Below, piece after piece: positions 1 to 8,242 of a stretch of 37,161 nucleotides of DNA. Every line of letters begins with the position of its first letter. The stretch's first letter is position 1. The stretch comes from DATKLX01 sp035542155 (GTDB taxonomy: Bacteria; Chloroflexota; Anaerolineae; Anaerolineales; Anaerolineaceae), in assembly GCA_035542155.1 (NCBI GenBank), contig DATKLX010000144.1, positions 1 to 37,161 of the forward strand. The letters run 5' to 3'. Position numbers and translations under genes: made by a program. The notes beneath the pieces are model-generated. The model searched no databases and was not told the DNA's origin. It saw nothing but the letters and a program-made list of their open reading frames with translations.

Positions 1-2
1 GT

Positions 3-194
3 TGGCTGGTAGGCGGTTGCTGCCTCACCTGGTATGACACAGGTGGGGCGGATCGGGTATTGCTTGAGATCAGCCCTGGACAGCGAAAGAGCCCTTTCTG
101 CGATAGTTTGGCTATTCAATTATTAAGCTGCAAAAGTCGAGAATTAAAACAAGATTCGCCTCGTTCCTGGTCTATCGTAATGGAAAACCGTTAA
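3..194 (+). other. Possible 3' end of a CDS entering from the left edge
   Basis: One frame stays open from the window edge to a TAA at 192-194, giving 63 codons. The predicted peptide begins WLVGGCCLTWYDT and ends SWSIVMENR. I do not recognise it, and its composition (several Cys and Trp, Ser/Arg-rich tail) is not persuasive. The stop falls inside the first TTAAT repeat of the promoter described next, which is possible for a tail but also fits a chance frame. Sequence to the left of the window would decide. Confidence 0.2.
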
Positions 195-274
195 TCAGAT
201 TAATTTGTTAATCAGATTGTTAATCGAATCTACCGGTTTTCCGTGATGACTCGGCCTTGCATTTTTGTTAGGAT
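182..274 (+). promoter_or_regulatory. Promoter with four TTAAT repeats, TTTTCCGTGATG element and -10 box
   Basis: Direct repeats of the type RTTAAT start at 190, 199, 207 and 219. They are followed by CCGG and TTTTCCGTGATG (237-248), then exactly 20 bp, then TAGGAT (269-274) as a candidate -10 box. An inverted pair, GGAAAACCG (182-190) and CGGTTTTCC (234-242), brackets the repeats. The same order and spacing recur before the PstS-dockerin gene and before the minus-strand cohesin gene. No good -35 hexamer is visible, so an activator bound at the repeats and/or the TTTTCCGTGATG element is likely. The repeats resemble PhoP/PhoB sites (TTAACA type), and that identity is an inference. Confidence 0.7.
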
Positions 275-556
275 GTATCTGATAACTCTGTAACGTCATC
301 CATCGATAAGTAATGATAAGTCTCGTCGTCTCGAAGCTTGCATGGGGGTGATTGAAACTATGTTTCGGCGTTTTTTACGAGCGCCGGTGATTCGTAGCGA
401 TTCTAACGGTTCCCTATTGATATACGCTCCATATTTTGTTTGGAGCGGTTTGAAAACCTGGCTGCCATTCAATTCAAAATTGTCAGACTGGAGGGACACA
501 GAATGGTTTACAAAGCAAGTCGATTGTTTGCAGTATGGTAAAGGACGAATGCGCAA
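275..556 (+). promoter_or_regulatory. Long 5' leader of the first RCC1-dockerin gene
   Basis: About 280 nt lie between the candidate -10 box and the start codon at 557. I see no convincing gene here. A 72-codon frame at 342-560 has no ribosome site and no recognisable features. A hairpin with stem CGCTCCA (425-431) and TGGAGCG (441-447) and a 9-nt loop lies inside the leader without a following T-tract. I do not recognise a known riboswitch class. The minus-strand cohesin gene, which has the same promoter type, also has a leader of about 255 nt. Confidence 0.35.
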
Positions 557-1888
557 ATGAACCGCATGCAAGGCTTATTATTCAAGATTAGCTTGAGCGT
601 ACTCCTGTGGGTAGGAATCGGCTTCCTGTCGGAGAGCCCGGTGAGAGCGGGAGGAAGCTTTTATAGTTGGGGAGATAACTCCGCCGGGCAACTGGGGGAT
701 GGGACCACCACCATGCAAACCGAGCCCACCGCAGGCCCTGTATTTAGCGCGAACCTGCTGAGCACCGCGGCTGGTGCGGCCCACAGCCTGGCATTGCAGA
801 GCGACGGAACGGTGTCGGCCTGGGGGTCGGATCTGTATGGCCAGTTGGGGGATGGCGGAAACAACAACCAATCCTCACCGGTACCAGTAGCTGGTCTGAG
901 TAATGTAACTGCGATTGCAGCCGGGTACAACCACAGCCTGGCGATCAAAGCGGATGGGACGGTGGCCGCCTGGGGCTGGAATTCTGCCGGGCAGCTCGGA
1001 GATGGCTTCACAAATAACCGGAATACGCCGTATTCCATCCAGAATTTGACCGGGGTGGTCAGCGTCGCCGGGGGCGGGGAATTCAGCCTGGCTGCCAAAA
1101 ATGATGGCAGCGTGGTAGCCTGGGGATCGAACTTCTATGGCCAGCTCGGAGATGGCACCCATAGCGACCACCACCTGCCTGCGCCGATCAGCGGGCTCTC
1201 TGGAAAAACCATCACCATGGTTGCAGCAGGATATCAGCACAGCCTGGCCTTGGCCGCGGACGGCACGCTGTGGGCCTGGGGCCGCAACCGCTACGGTCAA
1301 CTGGGCGATGGCTCAACGAGCGACCGTAACTCCCCAGTCCAGGTCAGCGGGCTGAGCGACGTAAAATCCATCGCCTGTGGTTATGATATCAGCCTGGCTT
1401 TGAAGGCCGATGGCACCCTATGGGCCTGGGGCCGGGGAGATTACGGCCAACTGGGAAACGGCGCGAACAGCAGTAGCAGCGTCCCGGTCCAGGTGCAAAG
1501 TTTGTTTGGCGTTGTCGCGGTTGTTGGTGGGGGGGAGCACAGCCTGGCGCTCAAGTCGGATCAAACGGTATGGGCCTGGGGAGATAATACCTTTGGCCAG
1601 CTCGGGGATGGAACGCAGACCCGGCGCAACAGCCCCGTTCAGTCTTCTTTACCGATTGGAGGGGTGACCCTGGCGGCCGGCGGTGGGTTCAGCCTGGCAG
1701 CGGCCACCTGCCTCCCCTGGGATTTAAACTGCGATCACGTTATTAATGTCTTGGATGTGACCATCCTCGGACAGCATTTTGGCCAGACCGGCGCACCGGG
1801 CGCCATCCCCGGGGATATCAACCGGGATGGGGTGGTGAACGTGCTGGATGTGAGCAACCTGGGCAGCCACTTCGGCGAGACGGATTAG
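557..1888 (+). CDS. Secreted seven-repeat RCC1 propeller protein with C-terminal dockerin
   Basis: 443 residues. An N-terminal signal peptide (hydrophobic LLFKISLSVLLWVGIGF) ends near VRA at about residue 31. Seven RCC1-type repeats follow, each with a core like AWGxNxxGQLGDGT, enough for a complete seven-bladed propeller. The C-terminus from about residue 387 is a type I dockerin with two calcium loops, DLNCDHVINVLDV and DINRDGVVNVLDV, which keep the expected D, N and D positions. Extracellular RCC1 propellers are generally binding or scaffold folds, and no enzyme motif is visible. The dockerin predicts docking to a cohesin, and several cohesin proteins are encoded downstream. AAAGGA about 12 nt upstream supports ATG 557; ATG 566 is an alternative. 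The next gene starts 32 nt after the stop. Confidence 0.85.
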   Translation: MNRMQGLLFKISLSVLLWVGIGFLSESPVRAGGSFYSWGDNSAGQLGDGTTTMQTEPTAGPVFSANLLSTAAGAAHSLALQSDGTVSAWGSDLYGQLGDGGNNNQSSPVPVAGLSNVTAIAAGYNHSLAIKADGTVAAWGWNSAGQLGDGFTNNRNTPYSIQNLTGVVSVAGGGEFSLAAKNDGSVVAWGSNFYGQLGDGTHSDHHLPAPISGLSGKTITMVAAGYQHSLALAADGTLWAWGRNRYGQLGDGSTSDRNSPVQVSGLSDVKSIACGYDISLALKADGTLWAWGRGDYGQLGNGANSSSSVPVQVQSLFGVVAVVGGGEHSLALKSDQTVWAWGDNTFGQLGDGTQTRRNSPVQSSLPIGGVTLAAGGGFSLAAATCLPWDLNCDHVINVLDVTILGQHFGQTGAPGAIPGDINRDGVVNVLDVSNLGSHFGETD

Positions 1889-1920
1889 TGCCATCTATAC
1901 GGGATAGGAGAAGGTTGAGA

Positions 1921-3357
1921 ATGTTCAAAAGAATTTTCATTTCATTGTGTGTCTTGATCATTCTCCTGGGATTAGTATCTCCCGCCATTGCGGACAACCC
2001 GCTTCCGGATGTGCTGGCATGGGGTTACAACGCCGAGGGGCAGACGAATGTCCCCGCCGATTTTGCCAACGATAACGCCATCGCCGCGGGGTACTATCAT
2101 AATCTGGCCCTGAAGGTGGATGGCACGGTATGGACCTGGGGAGGAAATGATTCCGGGCAGCTCGGAAATGGCGGCTCGGATTTGGGGGCGCATCCCGACC
2201 CGGCTCCGGTTGGGGGTCTGGATAAGGTGACGGCCATCGCGGCGGGAGCCTATCACAGCCTGGTGATCCGCGACGATGGCAAGGTATGGGTGTGGGGAAG
2301 AAATGCCCAGGGGCAGCTCGGCGACGGCAGCACCTCGGACAGCTTCCTGCCCAAGCAGGTGGCAGGTTTAGGGCCAAATGGCAACGGATTTACCCGAGCG
2401 ATCGCTGGCGGGTACGGCCACAGCCTGGCGGCACTCACCGATGGGTCGGTGTGGGCCTGGGGATTGAACAATATGGGGCAGTTGGGGTTGAGCATAGGAG
2501 GCGCGAGCCTCGGAGCCAGCTCCGTTCAAAACATTGCGGATGCGCCCAGCCCAAGGTTTGTCCTGGATCCTCCGCCAGCATTATCCTTGCCAAGTGATTT
2601 TAAGGTGGGTTCATATCCCGGAATGGTATTGGGGCCGAACGCCGGCGGAACAGTCCCGTATTACAACCCGACCCCAATCCAGGTTCCAGTTGTGAATAAT
2701 GTCGTCGCGGTGGCTGCCGGTTACGACCATTCCGTGGCGCTCATCAACGACGGGACGGTCTGGACCTGGGGCGACAACTCGATCGGCCAGCTCGGGCTGG
2801 GGACGGCAGATGGGGATCCCCACCCGGTGCCAGCCCTGGTGCCGAGACTCTTCAACGTGGTGGCGATTGCAGCCGGCGTGGGGCACAGCCTGGCGTTAAA
2901 AAGCGACGGCACCGTCTGGGCGTGGGGACGCAATGTAGATGGCGAGCTGGGCGATGGCACGACTACCGATGCGTCCAGACCGGTGCAGGTGACCGTGTTG
3001 AGCGGGCCGGTGCGCGCCATCGCCGCAGGCGGCTACCACAGCCTGGCTGTGTTTCGCGATGGAACTCTGGCGGCCTGGGGGCTCGATACCCAAGGACAGA
3101 TCGATTTGCCTCAGAATGTGAATAATGGATCCAGGGTTTCCGCAGGATTAATGCACAGCCTGACTGTGCTGGCCAACCGGCCGCCCTGGGATATCAACGG
3201 GGATCATGTGGTGAACGTCCTCGACATCACCCGGCTCGGCGCACATTTTGGCGAGACGGGCCCGGCGGGTTGGATCCCGGAGGACGTCAACTCCGATGGG
3301 GGGATCAACGTGCTGGACGTGAGCGCCATCGGCCTGAACTGGGGACGAACCTGGTAA
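1921..3357 (+). CDS. Secreted RCC1 propeller protein with C-terminal dockerin (second copy)
   Basis: 478 residues. I chose ATG 1921 over the in-frame 1888 start because GGAGAAGG lies just upstream and the resulting N-terminus (MFKRIFISLCVLIILLG) is a typical signal peptide cleaved near AIA. Seven RCC1 repeats are recognisable. The first and last are degenerate (WGYNAEGQTNVP and WGLDTQGQIDLP), and the fourth is followed by an insertion of about 60 residues at roughly 2490-2690 that breaks the repeat period. A dockerin from about residue 422 carries loops DINGDHVVNVLDI and DVNSDGGINVLDV. It is probably co-transcribed with the preceding RCC1 gene, and a strong terminator follows. It shares only family-level similarity with that neighbour, so the pair is an old duplication. 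The ligand is unknown. Confidence 0.85.
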   Translation: MFKRIFISLCVLIILLGLVSPAIADNPLPDVLAWGYNAEGQTNVPADFANDNAIAAGYYHNLALKVDGTVWTWGGNDSGQLGNGGSDLGAHPDPAPVGGLDKVTAIAAGAYHSLVIRDDGKVWVWGRNAQGQLGDGSTSDSFLPKQVAGLGPNGNGFTRAIAGGYGHSLAALTDGSVWAWGLNNMGQLGLSIGGASLGASSVQNIADAPSPRFVLDPPPALSLPSDFKVGSYPGMVLGPNAGGTVPYYNPTPIQVPVVNNVVAVAAGYDHSVALINDGTVWTWGDNSIGQLGLGTADGDPHPVPALVPRLFNVVAIAAGVGHSLALKSDGTVWAWGRNVDGELGDGTTTDASRPVQVTVLSGPVRAIAAGGYHSLAVFRDGTLAAWGLDTQGQIDLPQNVNNGSRVSAGLMHSLTVLANRPPWDINGDHVVNVLDITRLGAHFGETGPAGWIPEDVNSDGGINVLDVSAIGLNWGRTW

Positions 3358-3367
3358 TCTATCCATC

Positions 3368-3415
3368 ACAGCAGGGAGAGATCCACCGATCGGATCTCTC
3401 CCTGCTGTTTTGTTT
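3368..3415 (+). terminator. Rho-independent terminator after the RCC1-dockerin pair
   Basis: A perfect 16-bp stem, CAGCAGGGAGAGATCC (3369-3384) pairing with 3392-3407, has a 7-nt loop and is followed by TTTTGTTT. It begins about 10 nt after the stop codon of the second RCC1 gene and separates this pair from the PstS-dockerin promoter. Confidence 0.92.
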
Positions 3416-3465
3416 CAGGATTTGGTTTAGGCGTAAAAACGGCATAAACCCAAAATAAATATTAC

Positions 3466-3552
3466 GTTAAATTCGCATTAACGCGCTTAACAGACTCCTA
3501 ACAAAAACTACTGTTTTTCCGTGATGTTTTTTGAAAACAAAGTTGCTAAACT
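3466..3552 (+). promoter_or_regulatory. Promoter with TTAAC repeats, TTTTCCGTGATG element and -10 box
   Basis: TTAAC-type repeats start at 3466 (GTTAAA), 3477 (ATTAAC), 3486 (CTTAAC) and 3497 (CCTAAC). TTTTCCGTGATG is at 3515-3526, starting 18 bp after the start of the last repeat, as in the other two copies. Exactly 20 bp later is TAAACT (3547-3552), the candidate -10 box. The promoter drives the PstS-dockerin gene and possibly the whole downstream cohesin/pst array, because no other promoter of this type is seen before 18304. Confidence 0.72.
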
Positions 3553-3600
3553 CTTTCATGTACCCGGGTGATTTCGTGTAAGTCCTTTTTGGCTGTAAAC

Positions 3601-3618
3601 CTGTGCCTGCAGGCACAG
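3601..3618. promoter_or_regulatory. Perfect 18-bp palindrome in the leader of the PstS-dockerin gene
   Basis: CTGTGCCTGCAGGCACAG is a perfect palindrome lying between the predicted transcription start and the ribosome site (AAGGAGGG, about 3628-3635). It could be a DNA operator or an mRNA hairpin (7-bp stem, TGCA loop) at the 5' end that protects the transcript. The sequence cannot tell these apart. Confidence 0.5.
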
Positions 3619-3642
3619 AATCATATGAAGGAGGGATTTTTT

Positions 3643-5037
3643 ATGTTTCGCATGAATTCCAAGAAACTGATGCGGGCGTTCGCGATCATCATGATCGTAA
3701 CCCTCATCCCGCTGGCGATCGCCAGCGCTGCCCAGCGTGGCGACAACCGGAACACCGGCTCATCCTGGGTGAATACCGATGGCTCAACCACACTTTTCCC
3801 CATCATCGAAATAGCCGCGAACCAGTTCCCGGCCGCTTTCCCCGGCGAGAACGTCGGGTATGACAACGGCAACGGCAACGGCTCCGGCCACGGCCGCACC
3901 GCTCTAATCTCCCAGGTGCCGATTGCTTCCGGTAACGGCGGCCCCAACGAGCCCATCGATGTTGGCCTTTCATCTTCACCCTGCTCCACTGGCGTGACCA
4001 AGGATGAGCACGGCGTCACCAACGCCAACTTCACCGAAGGTGGTCTGACCTCGAACAATGCAGCCGGCGCGCTCACCTGCGCCCAGCTTGCGGACGCTCA
4101 GATCGCCAAAGACGGCATCACCATCCTGGTCTCCCAGACCAAGGTGGCCTGCATCGGTTCTGTGTCGATCACCTCAAACATGATAGCGGCCATCTGGGGC
4201 GGTATGACCTATAACGGCGAAGGCACCACTTCAGTGCCCACCCCACCCACTGAGCCGGTTGGCGCCCGCGTCCAACACCAGTGGCAAGAGTTCTTCCCCG
4301 GCTGCGGCACCGACAACATCGTCCCGGTCTCCCGCATCTCCTCGCCGACCTCCTCCGGCACACGCAGCGCCTTCCTGGACTTCAACCCGCAGATTACCAC
4401 GACCGATGAGGGCCTGGAAGTTACCGCCAGCGGTGTTGCCCGCCAGACTGCCAACGCCGATGTCGAGAACCTGATAAAAAACAACCCCAGCTACATGGGC
4501 TACACCGGCATGATCTTCGACAACTCCTTGACCGCCCAGATTCCGGTGGCCCTCTCCCCTGGCTATTCTGCCCTGGGCGGCTCGCTGGTCGGCCCCAAGC
4601 CTGGCGTTATGCCCACCTACGGCAACGTCGCCAACAGCTCCTACCCCTTCAGCCGCCCGCTGCACTACTACTATAAAGCCGGGACCTCCAAGCAGGCCAC
4701 CGTCGACCTGGCCAACTTCCTGCTCAGCGCTGCCGGCCAGGGCAACATCAAGAAGCAGGGCTTCGTCGCCGCGTTTGACGCCAGCCCCGCTTTGACCCAG
4801 CCCTCCGGTGTGACCATGTCCGCGCCTGCTCCTGATTGGGACGTCAATGCCGACCACTCCGCCAATGTGCTGGACGTAACCGGCATCGGTTCCTTCTTCG
4901 GCCAGACTGCTCCCGCCTCCGGCGACCCGAGCTACCCCAACGTGCGCGGTTGGGTGCGCGGTGATGTGAACTTCGATGCGCAGGTCAACGTGCTCGATAT
5001 CACCACCTTTGGCCCGAACTTCGGCCATACCTGGTAA
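3643..5037 (+). CDS. PstS-type phosphate-binding-like protein with C-terminal dockerin
   Basis: 464 residues from ATG 3643, preceded by a strong AAGGAGGG site; an in-frame upstream GTG at 3568 lacks such a site. A signal peptide (about 1-29) ends IASA. The body is a periplasmic-binding-protein-like fold of the PstS class: DGSTTLFPIIE near the start matches the phosphate-loop region, followed by IDVGLSSSP and a segment with SSPTSSGTR. The C-terminal ~65 residues (from about 398) form a dockerin with loops DVNADHSANVLDV and DVNFDAQVNVLDI. There is no lipobox, so a cohesin partner may replace lipid anchoring. Codons are strongly biased to C-ending forms, unlike the later pst genes, which suggests high expression. 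Specificity for phosphate is inferred from family and context. Confidence 0.83.
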   Translation: MFRMNSKKLMRAFAIIMIVTLIPLAIASAAQRGDNRNTGSSWVNTDGSTTLFPIIEIAANQFPAAFPGENVGYDNGNGNGSGHGRTALISQVPIASGNGGPNEPIDVGLSSSPCSTGVTKDEHGVTNANFTEGGLTSNNAAGALTCAQLADAQIAKDGITILVSQTKVACIGSVSITSNMIAAIWGGMTYNGEGTTSVPTPPTEPVGARVQHQWQEFFPGCGTDNIVPVSRISSPTSSGTRSAFLDFNPQITTTDEGLEVTASGVARQTANADVENLIKNNPSYMGYTGMIFDNSLTAQIPVALSPGYSALGGSLVGPKPGVMPTYGNVANSSYPFSRPLHYYYKAGTSKQATVDLANFLLSAAGQGNIKKQGFVAAFDASPALTQPSGVTMSAPAPDWDVNADHSANVLDVTGIGSFFGQTAPASGDPSYPNVRGWVRGDVNFDAQVNVLDITTFGPNFGHTW

Positions 5038-5208
5038 GAATCATCCTTACCATTCATTACAGGTCATTGCCGGCTGGCAGCGACGAAAATTGAATAGACC
5101 TTGCTGGTAGCAAATGAATAGACTGCTCTTCAAGCTGCTGTCGCCGGGCGCAGGCCTGAATTGAAAAATTGTTGTCAAAGGATTAATTCTTTAAGGAGAA
5201 ATGTAGAA
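5038..5208 (+). other. Intergenic stretch before the cohesin/CARDB gene
   Basis: 171 bp without a gene. Two near-identical stretches, TTGAATAGAC (about 5090) and ATGAATAGAC (about 5115), occur about 25 bp apart. I see no intrinsic terminator and no TTTTCCGTGATG-type promoter, so read-through from 3547 is possible. Confidence 0.3.
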
Positions 5209-6528
5209 ATGTCCGCACGCAAAACCTTCCCAATCCTCGTTATATTCACTATGCTGGTCGGCCTGCTGGGCTTCGCCATGCCCGCCTTCGCCGCCGCCGG
5301 TGATATCGTCGTCTCCTATACGTTGCCTTCCGGCACGGTCAACGCCGGTGATAACATCACCATCCCGGTGTTGCTGGCCAACAACTCGGTTGAACCATTG
5401 ACCGGTCTGCAGTTCAACCTGAGCTGGAACCCGGCCGTCCTCGACCTGACCAGCGTCACCAAGGGCACCTACTTCACCACCTGCTCGCTCGCCACATCAG
5501 ACTTCCTCAACGCCCCCACCATCAGCCACGCCGCCGGCACCATGACCAACTACTCGGTCGCCGGCCTGGGCATCCCCGGGGGCCAGGGCTGCTACAATAC
5601 CGGCACCGGCTCGAATACCACCACCAACAACATCGCCACCCTGAACTTCCACGCGGTTGCCAATGGCAAGTCCACCGTCACCGTCTCGGGCGTCATCTTC
5701 TCCGACGTCAACAGCCACGCTTATGCTGCCAACAACTACACCTTCCCCGGCTTCACCCAGTACGTCGGGCAGGCCCCCCGCCTGGTCGTCCAGAGCGTGG
5801 CCTTCCAGCCCAACGGCGGCACTCCTCCGGGCAGCATCTTCAACGCCATCGTGACCGTCGCCAACCAGGGTGGCTCCGCCTCGGATCCTGATACGCTCGT
5901 CGTGACCACCGATGGCAACGCCACCCCCGCCAGCACCAACGTTCCTCTGGCTGCCATTCCCGCCAACACCACCCAGCAGTTCACCGTTGCCATGGCAATG
6001 GTTGCCGGACAGCAGTCCGCCAAGGTGACCGCTTCCATCGCTTCTTTCAGCACCTCGGTCTACAACACCTACAGCCCGGTGTCCTCCTCCGGCAGCACCG
6101 CGATCGACGCCACCTTCGGCGCCTTTATCCTGATCACGCCGGATACCGCGGTCAACTTCGGCTCGCTCGCGCTGGGCGCTAACTCCGCCTCCGGCAACAT
6201 GAACGTCAAGTGCAATACCAGCTACGAAGTCGATGTGACCGATAACGCCGGCAACGCCTGGAATATGGCCGAGTGGAACGGCACCGCCTTCGTCGCCAGC
6301 GGCCACAAGCTGGCCAGCAAGCTGACCGTCACCGCCGCTGGTAATCCTGCCGCGACTGAAGGCCATGCCATGCTGCTCACCGGCGGCGTCGCGGGCCAGG
6401 GCGCTAACAACGCCGGCCAGAACTTCGCGCTGACCTATGCCCAGTCCCTGACCTACGGCGATGCGCTGCTGCCCGCTGGCGAGACCTATCACATCATCCT
6501 GACCTGGAACGGCTTCGTCACTGCGTAA
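5209..6528 (+). CDS. Secreted cohesin-CARDB surface protein with WxL-like C-terminal region
   Basis: 439 residues from ATG 5209 (AAGGAG at 5193-5198); the upstream in-frame TTG at 5161 would spoil the signal peptide. The signal peptide ends AFA near residue 28. Residues ~31-190 form a cohesin-type beta-sandwich, with VSYTLPSG, LTGLQFNLSWNPAVLDL and IATLNFHAV. Residues ~190-300 look like a CARDB/adhesion domain (VQSVAFQPNG, VTVANQGG). The last ~130 residues end YHIILTWNGF, which resembles the closing strand of WxL-type wall-binding domains. The cohesin part is closely related to the minus-strand protein at 18391-18990. Strong C-ending codon bias suggests an abundant surface protein. Its likely role is a receptor for dockerin proteins. 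The C-terminal assignment is tentative. Confidence 0.75.
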   Translation: MSARKTFPILVIFTMLVGLLGFAMPAFAAAGDIVVSYTLPSGTVNAGDNITIPVLLANNSVEPLTGLQFNLSWNPAVLDLTSVTKGTYFTTCSLATSDFLNAPTISHAAGTMTNYSVAGLGIPGGQGCYNTGTGSNTTTNNIATLNFHAVANGKSTVTVSGVIFSDVNSHAYAANNYTFPGFTQYVGQAPRLVVQSVAFQPNGGTPPGSIFNAIVTVANQGGSASDPDTLVVTTDGNATPASTNVPLAAIPANTTQQFTVAMAMVAGQQSAKVTASIASFSTSVYNTYSPVSSSGSTAIDATFGAFILITPDTAVNFGSLALGANSASGNMNVKCNTSYEVDVTDNAGNAWNMAEWNGTAFVASGHKLASKLTVTAAGNPAATEGHAMLLTGGVAGQGANNAGQNFALTYAQSLTYGDALLPAGETYHIILTWNGFVTA

Positions 6529-6577
6529 TCTGAAAATTCTCAATCTCTTCGGTAGAGATCACCCGTAAGTGGCAAGA

Positions 6578-6609
6578 CATTGGGGCGGGCTATTCCGCCC
6601 GCCCCAATG
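6578..6609 (+). terminator. Strong hairpin after the cohesin/CARDB gene
   Basis: A perfect 13-bp GC-rich stem, CATTGGGGCGGGC (6578-6590), pairs with 6597-6609 around a 6-nt loop, 50 nt after the stop codon. No T-tract follows, so it may be a 3'-end stabiliser or partial terminator that lowers expression of the downstream genes rather than a full stop. Confidence 0.6.
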
Positions 6610-6642
6610 GAACAAAATTGAATGAGCACGCTACTGGAAAGA

Positions 6643-6680
6643 CCCCTCGGGATAAAAACGATCGAGGGGGTTTGGGTTGA
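6643..6680 (+). terminator. Second hairpin in the same intergenic region
   Basis: CCCCTCG (6643-6649) pairs with CGAGGGG (6663-6669), followed by GTTTGGGTT. It could be a weak intrinsic terminator. Together with the preceding hairpin it makes the 5209 gene look like a separately terminated, high-level transcript. Confidence 0.4.
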
Positions 6681-6734
6681 GAAAAGGCCATTCCATGAAT
6701 CCATCGCGGCCATCTCTATAGAAAGGATTCTTTT

Positions 6735-8237
6735 ATGAAAAAAATACTGCAAATGACCGGCTTTATCGTTATCTTGTTCTGCGTGGTAATCCAGTTGGCC
6801 AGACCGGCTCCGGCATGGGCGCAGGCCGCCTCGAGCGGCGGCCTGGGGGTAAACAACGCGATCCTCAACCTGGCCGCCCAGCCGGACCAGGTCTACACCC
6901 ACCAGATGCTGGTCTCGAGCGGGGCAGGCGCGCCGCCGATGGATATCACTGTCGACGCGATGGGCTTTGGTGAGGGCCTGAACGGCGAGTTCATCCCCCT
7001 GCCGGCCGAATCGGATCAAAGCCCGTACTCCGCGCGGACGTGGATCAAGTCGTTTAACAAGACCAGCTTCCACCTCGACCCGGGTAGCCAGGTGGAGATT
7101 GACGCCACGGTCAACCTGCCGCACGACCTGGGCAGCGATACGCGCTATGCGATCATCTACATCCACAGCGCGCCGGTTTCCGCCGGCGGGCAGAATGGGG
7201 TGGGCAACATCCTGGCGGTCAGCGTGCCGGTGATCATTACCCCGCCTAACGCGGTGATAAACAAGACCGGCGAGGTGGGCGAGGTGAAAATCGACCCGGT
7301 CGAGGCCGGTAAGCCCATCCAGATCGTGACCAGCCTCAAGAATACCGGCAACCGGCATTACCGCGTCAAGGGCACGGCGGCGATCAGCGATGCGAGCGGG
7401 AAAGTGGTGACCATGCTGGATTTTCCCCCCACCAGCACTTCGGTTTTCCCAACCTTCACTCGCCAGGTAACCTTCACCTATTCCAGCCTGGATCACCCAG
7501 AGGGACTGCAACCGGGGAAATACGGGGTGGATATCAAGATCCTCCAGGAGGATGGCACCCTGATAGGTGAAAAGCAGTCCATCTTCGAGGTTTCCAAGCC
7601 CTATGCGCCGTTTGCCGGCGTCGACCCCTCTCTGGTGACCATCGTCAGCTTCGACAACCAGGAGCCGGGGCTGGTGGACGCCAGCGCCAAGGCGGATGTC
7701 AAGATCCAGTTCGAAGGGACCGGCCCGGTGACCGGCAGCGTGGCGATCGTCAAGTACCCCCAGGCGCCGGCGCTGCAACCGGCCTTCGCGGATGAGCCGG
7801 GCAATGGCGGTCTGGGCGCCACCGCGGTGAAATACATTGGCATCCGCACCGCCGGCTTTTCCAAAGGTGTGGCGCACCTCCAGGTGCTTTACCGGTCGAA
7901 CGAGCTGGCCTCTATACAAAGCGCCAGCGACCTGCTGTTGGCCAATTACCAGGCGAATGTCTGGGCGCGGCTGGCCAACCTTGAGGTGCAGAGCGGCGCG
8001 CAGTTGGTGAAGGGCGACCTGAGCGCGGCCACTCTGGACGCTGGTGAAACCGTGGCCCTGGGCGGAGCAAGCTCTCCAGAGATCAACGGGCAGGCCAGCC
8101 AGGCGCAGCCAGGGGGTGGGCTGGATACCGGGACGCTCGTATTCTATGGCGTCGCTGGCATTGGCGGATTGGGGCTCATCGGACTATTTGCCTTTTTGAT
8201 CCTCTCGCGCGGGCGCTCTGCGAAAGCCAAGCGCTAA
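6735..8237 (+). CDS. DUF916-like secreted protein with C-terminal membrane anchor
   Basis: 500 residues. AAAGGA lies about 9 nt before ATG 6735. A signal peptide ends AWAQA near residue 30. The next ~170 residues have the pattern of DUF916/WxL-interacting proteins: an Ig-like strand set with LDPGSQVEIDATVNLPHD and YAIIYIHSAP. A second beta-sandwich follows (LKNTGNRHYRVKGTA, PGKYGVDIKIL). A transmembrane helix near 472-492 (FYGVAGIGGLGLIGLFAFLI) is followed by a basic tail (SRGRSAKAKR), so the bulk lies outside the cell. In Gram-positive bacteria such proteins are encoded beside WxL-domain wall proteins. Here the neighbour at 5209 has a WxL-like end, so a similar wall or surface complex is plausible. 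The family call is by eye and moderate. Confidence 0.6.
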   Translation: MKKILQMTGFIVILFCVVIQLARPAPAWAQAASSGGLGVNNAILNLAAQPDQVYTHQMLVSSGAGAPPMDITVDAMGFGEGLNGEFIPLPAESDQSPYSARTWIKSFNKTSFHLDPGSQVEIDATVNLPHDLGSDTRYAIIYIHSAPVSAGGQNGVGNILAVSVPVIITPPNAVINKTGEVGEVKIDPVEAGKPIQIVTSLKNTGNRHYRVKGTAAISDASGKVVTMLDFPPTSTSVFPTFTRQVTFTYSSLDHPEGLQPGKYGVDIKILQEDGTLIGEKQSIFEVSKPYAPFAGVDPSLVTIVSFDNQEPGLVDASAKADVKIQFEGTGPVTGSVAIVKYPQAPALQPAFADEPGNGGLGATAVKYIGIRTAGFSKGVAHLQVLYRSNELASIQSASDLLLANYQANVWARLANLEVQSGAQLVKGDLSAATLDAGETVALGGASSPEINGQASQAQPGGGLDTGTLVFYGVAGIGGLGLIGLFAFLILSRGRSAKAKR

Positions 8238-8242
8238 TACCG

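Noticed and set aside
342..560. 72-codon open frame before the first RCC1 gene
   Set aside because: No ribosome site, no recognisable features, and it overlaps the start of the RCC1 gene; more likely untranslated leader.
4231..5028. 265-codon open frame on the minus strand
   Set aside because: Shadow of the PstS-dockerin gene, with the same biased composition and no features of its own.
5497..6543. 348-codon open frame on the minus strand
   Set aside because: Gly/Val/Asp-rich shadow of the strongly codon-biased cohesin/CARDB gene; no ribosome site or recognisable domain.
6540..7919. 459-codon open frame on the minus strand
   Set aside because: It lies opposite the DUF916-like gene, whose signal peptide, ribosome site and membrane helix are convincing. 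The antisense frame is His/Asp/Arg-rich with no family pattern, as expected for a shadow in GC-rich coding DNA.
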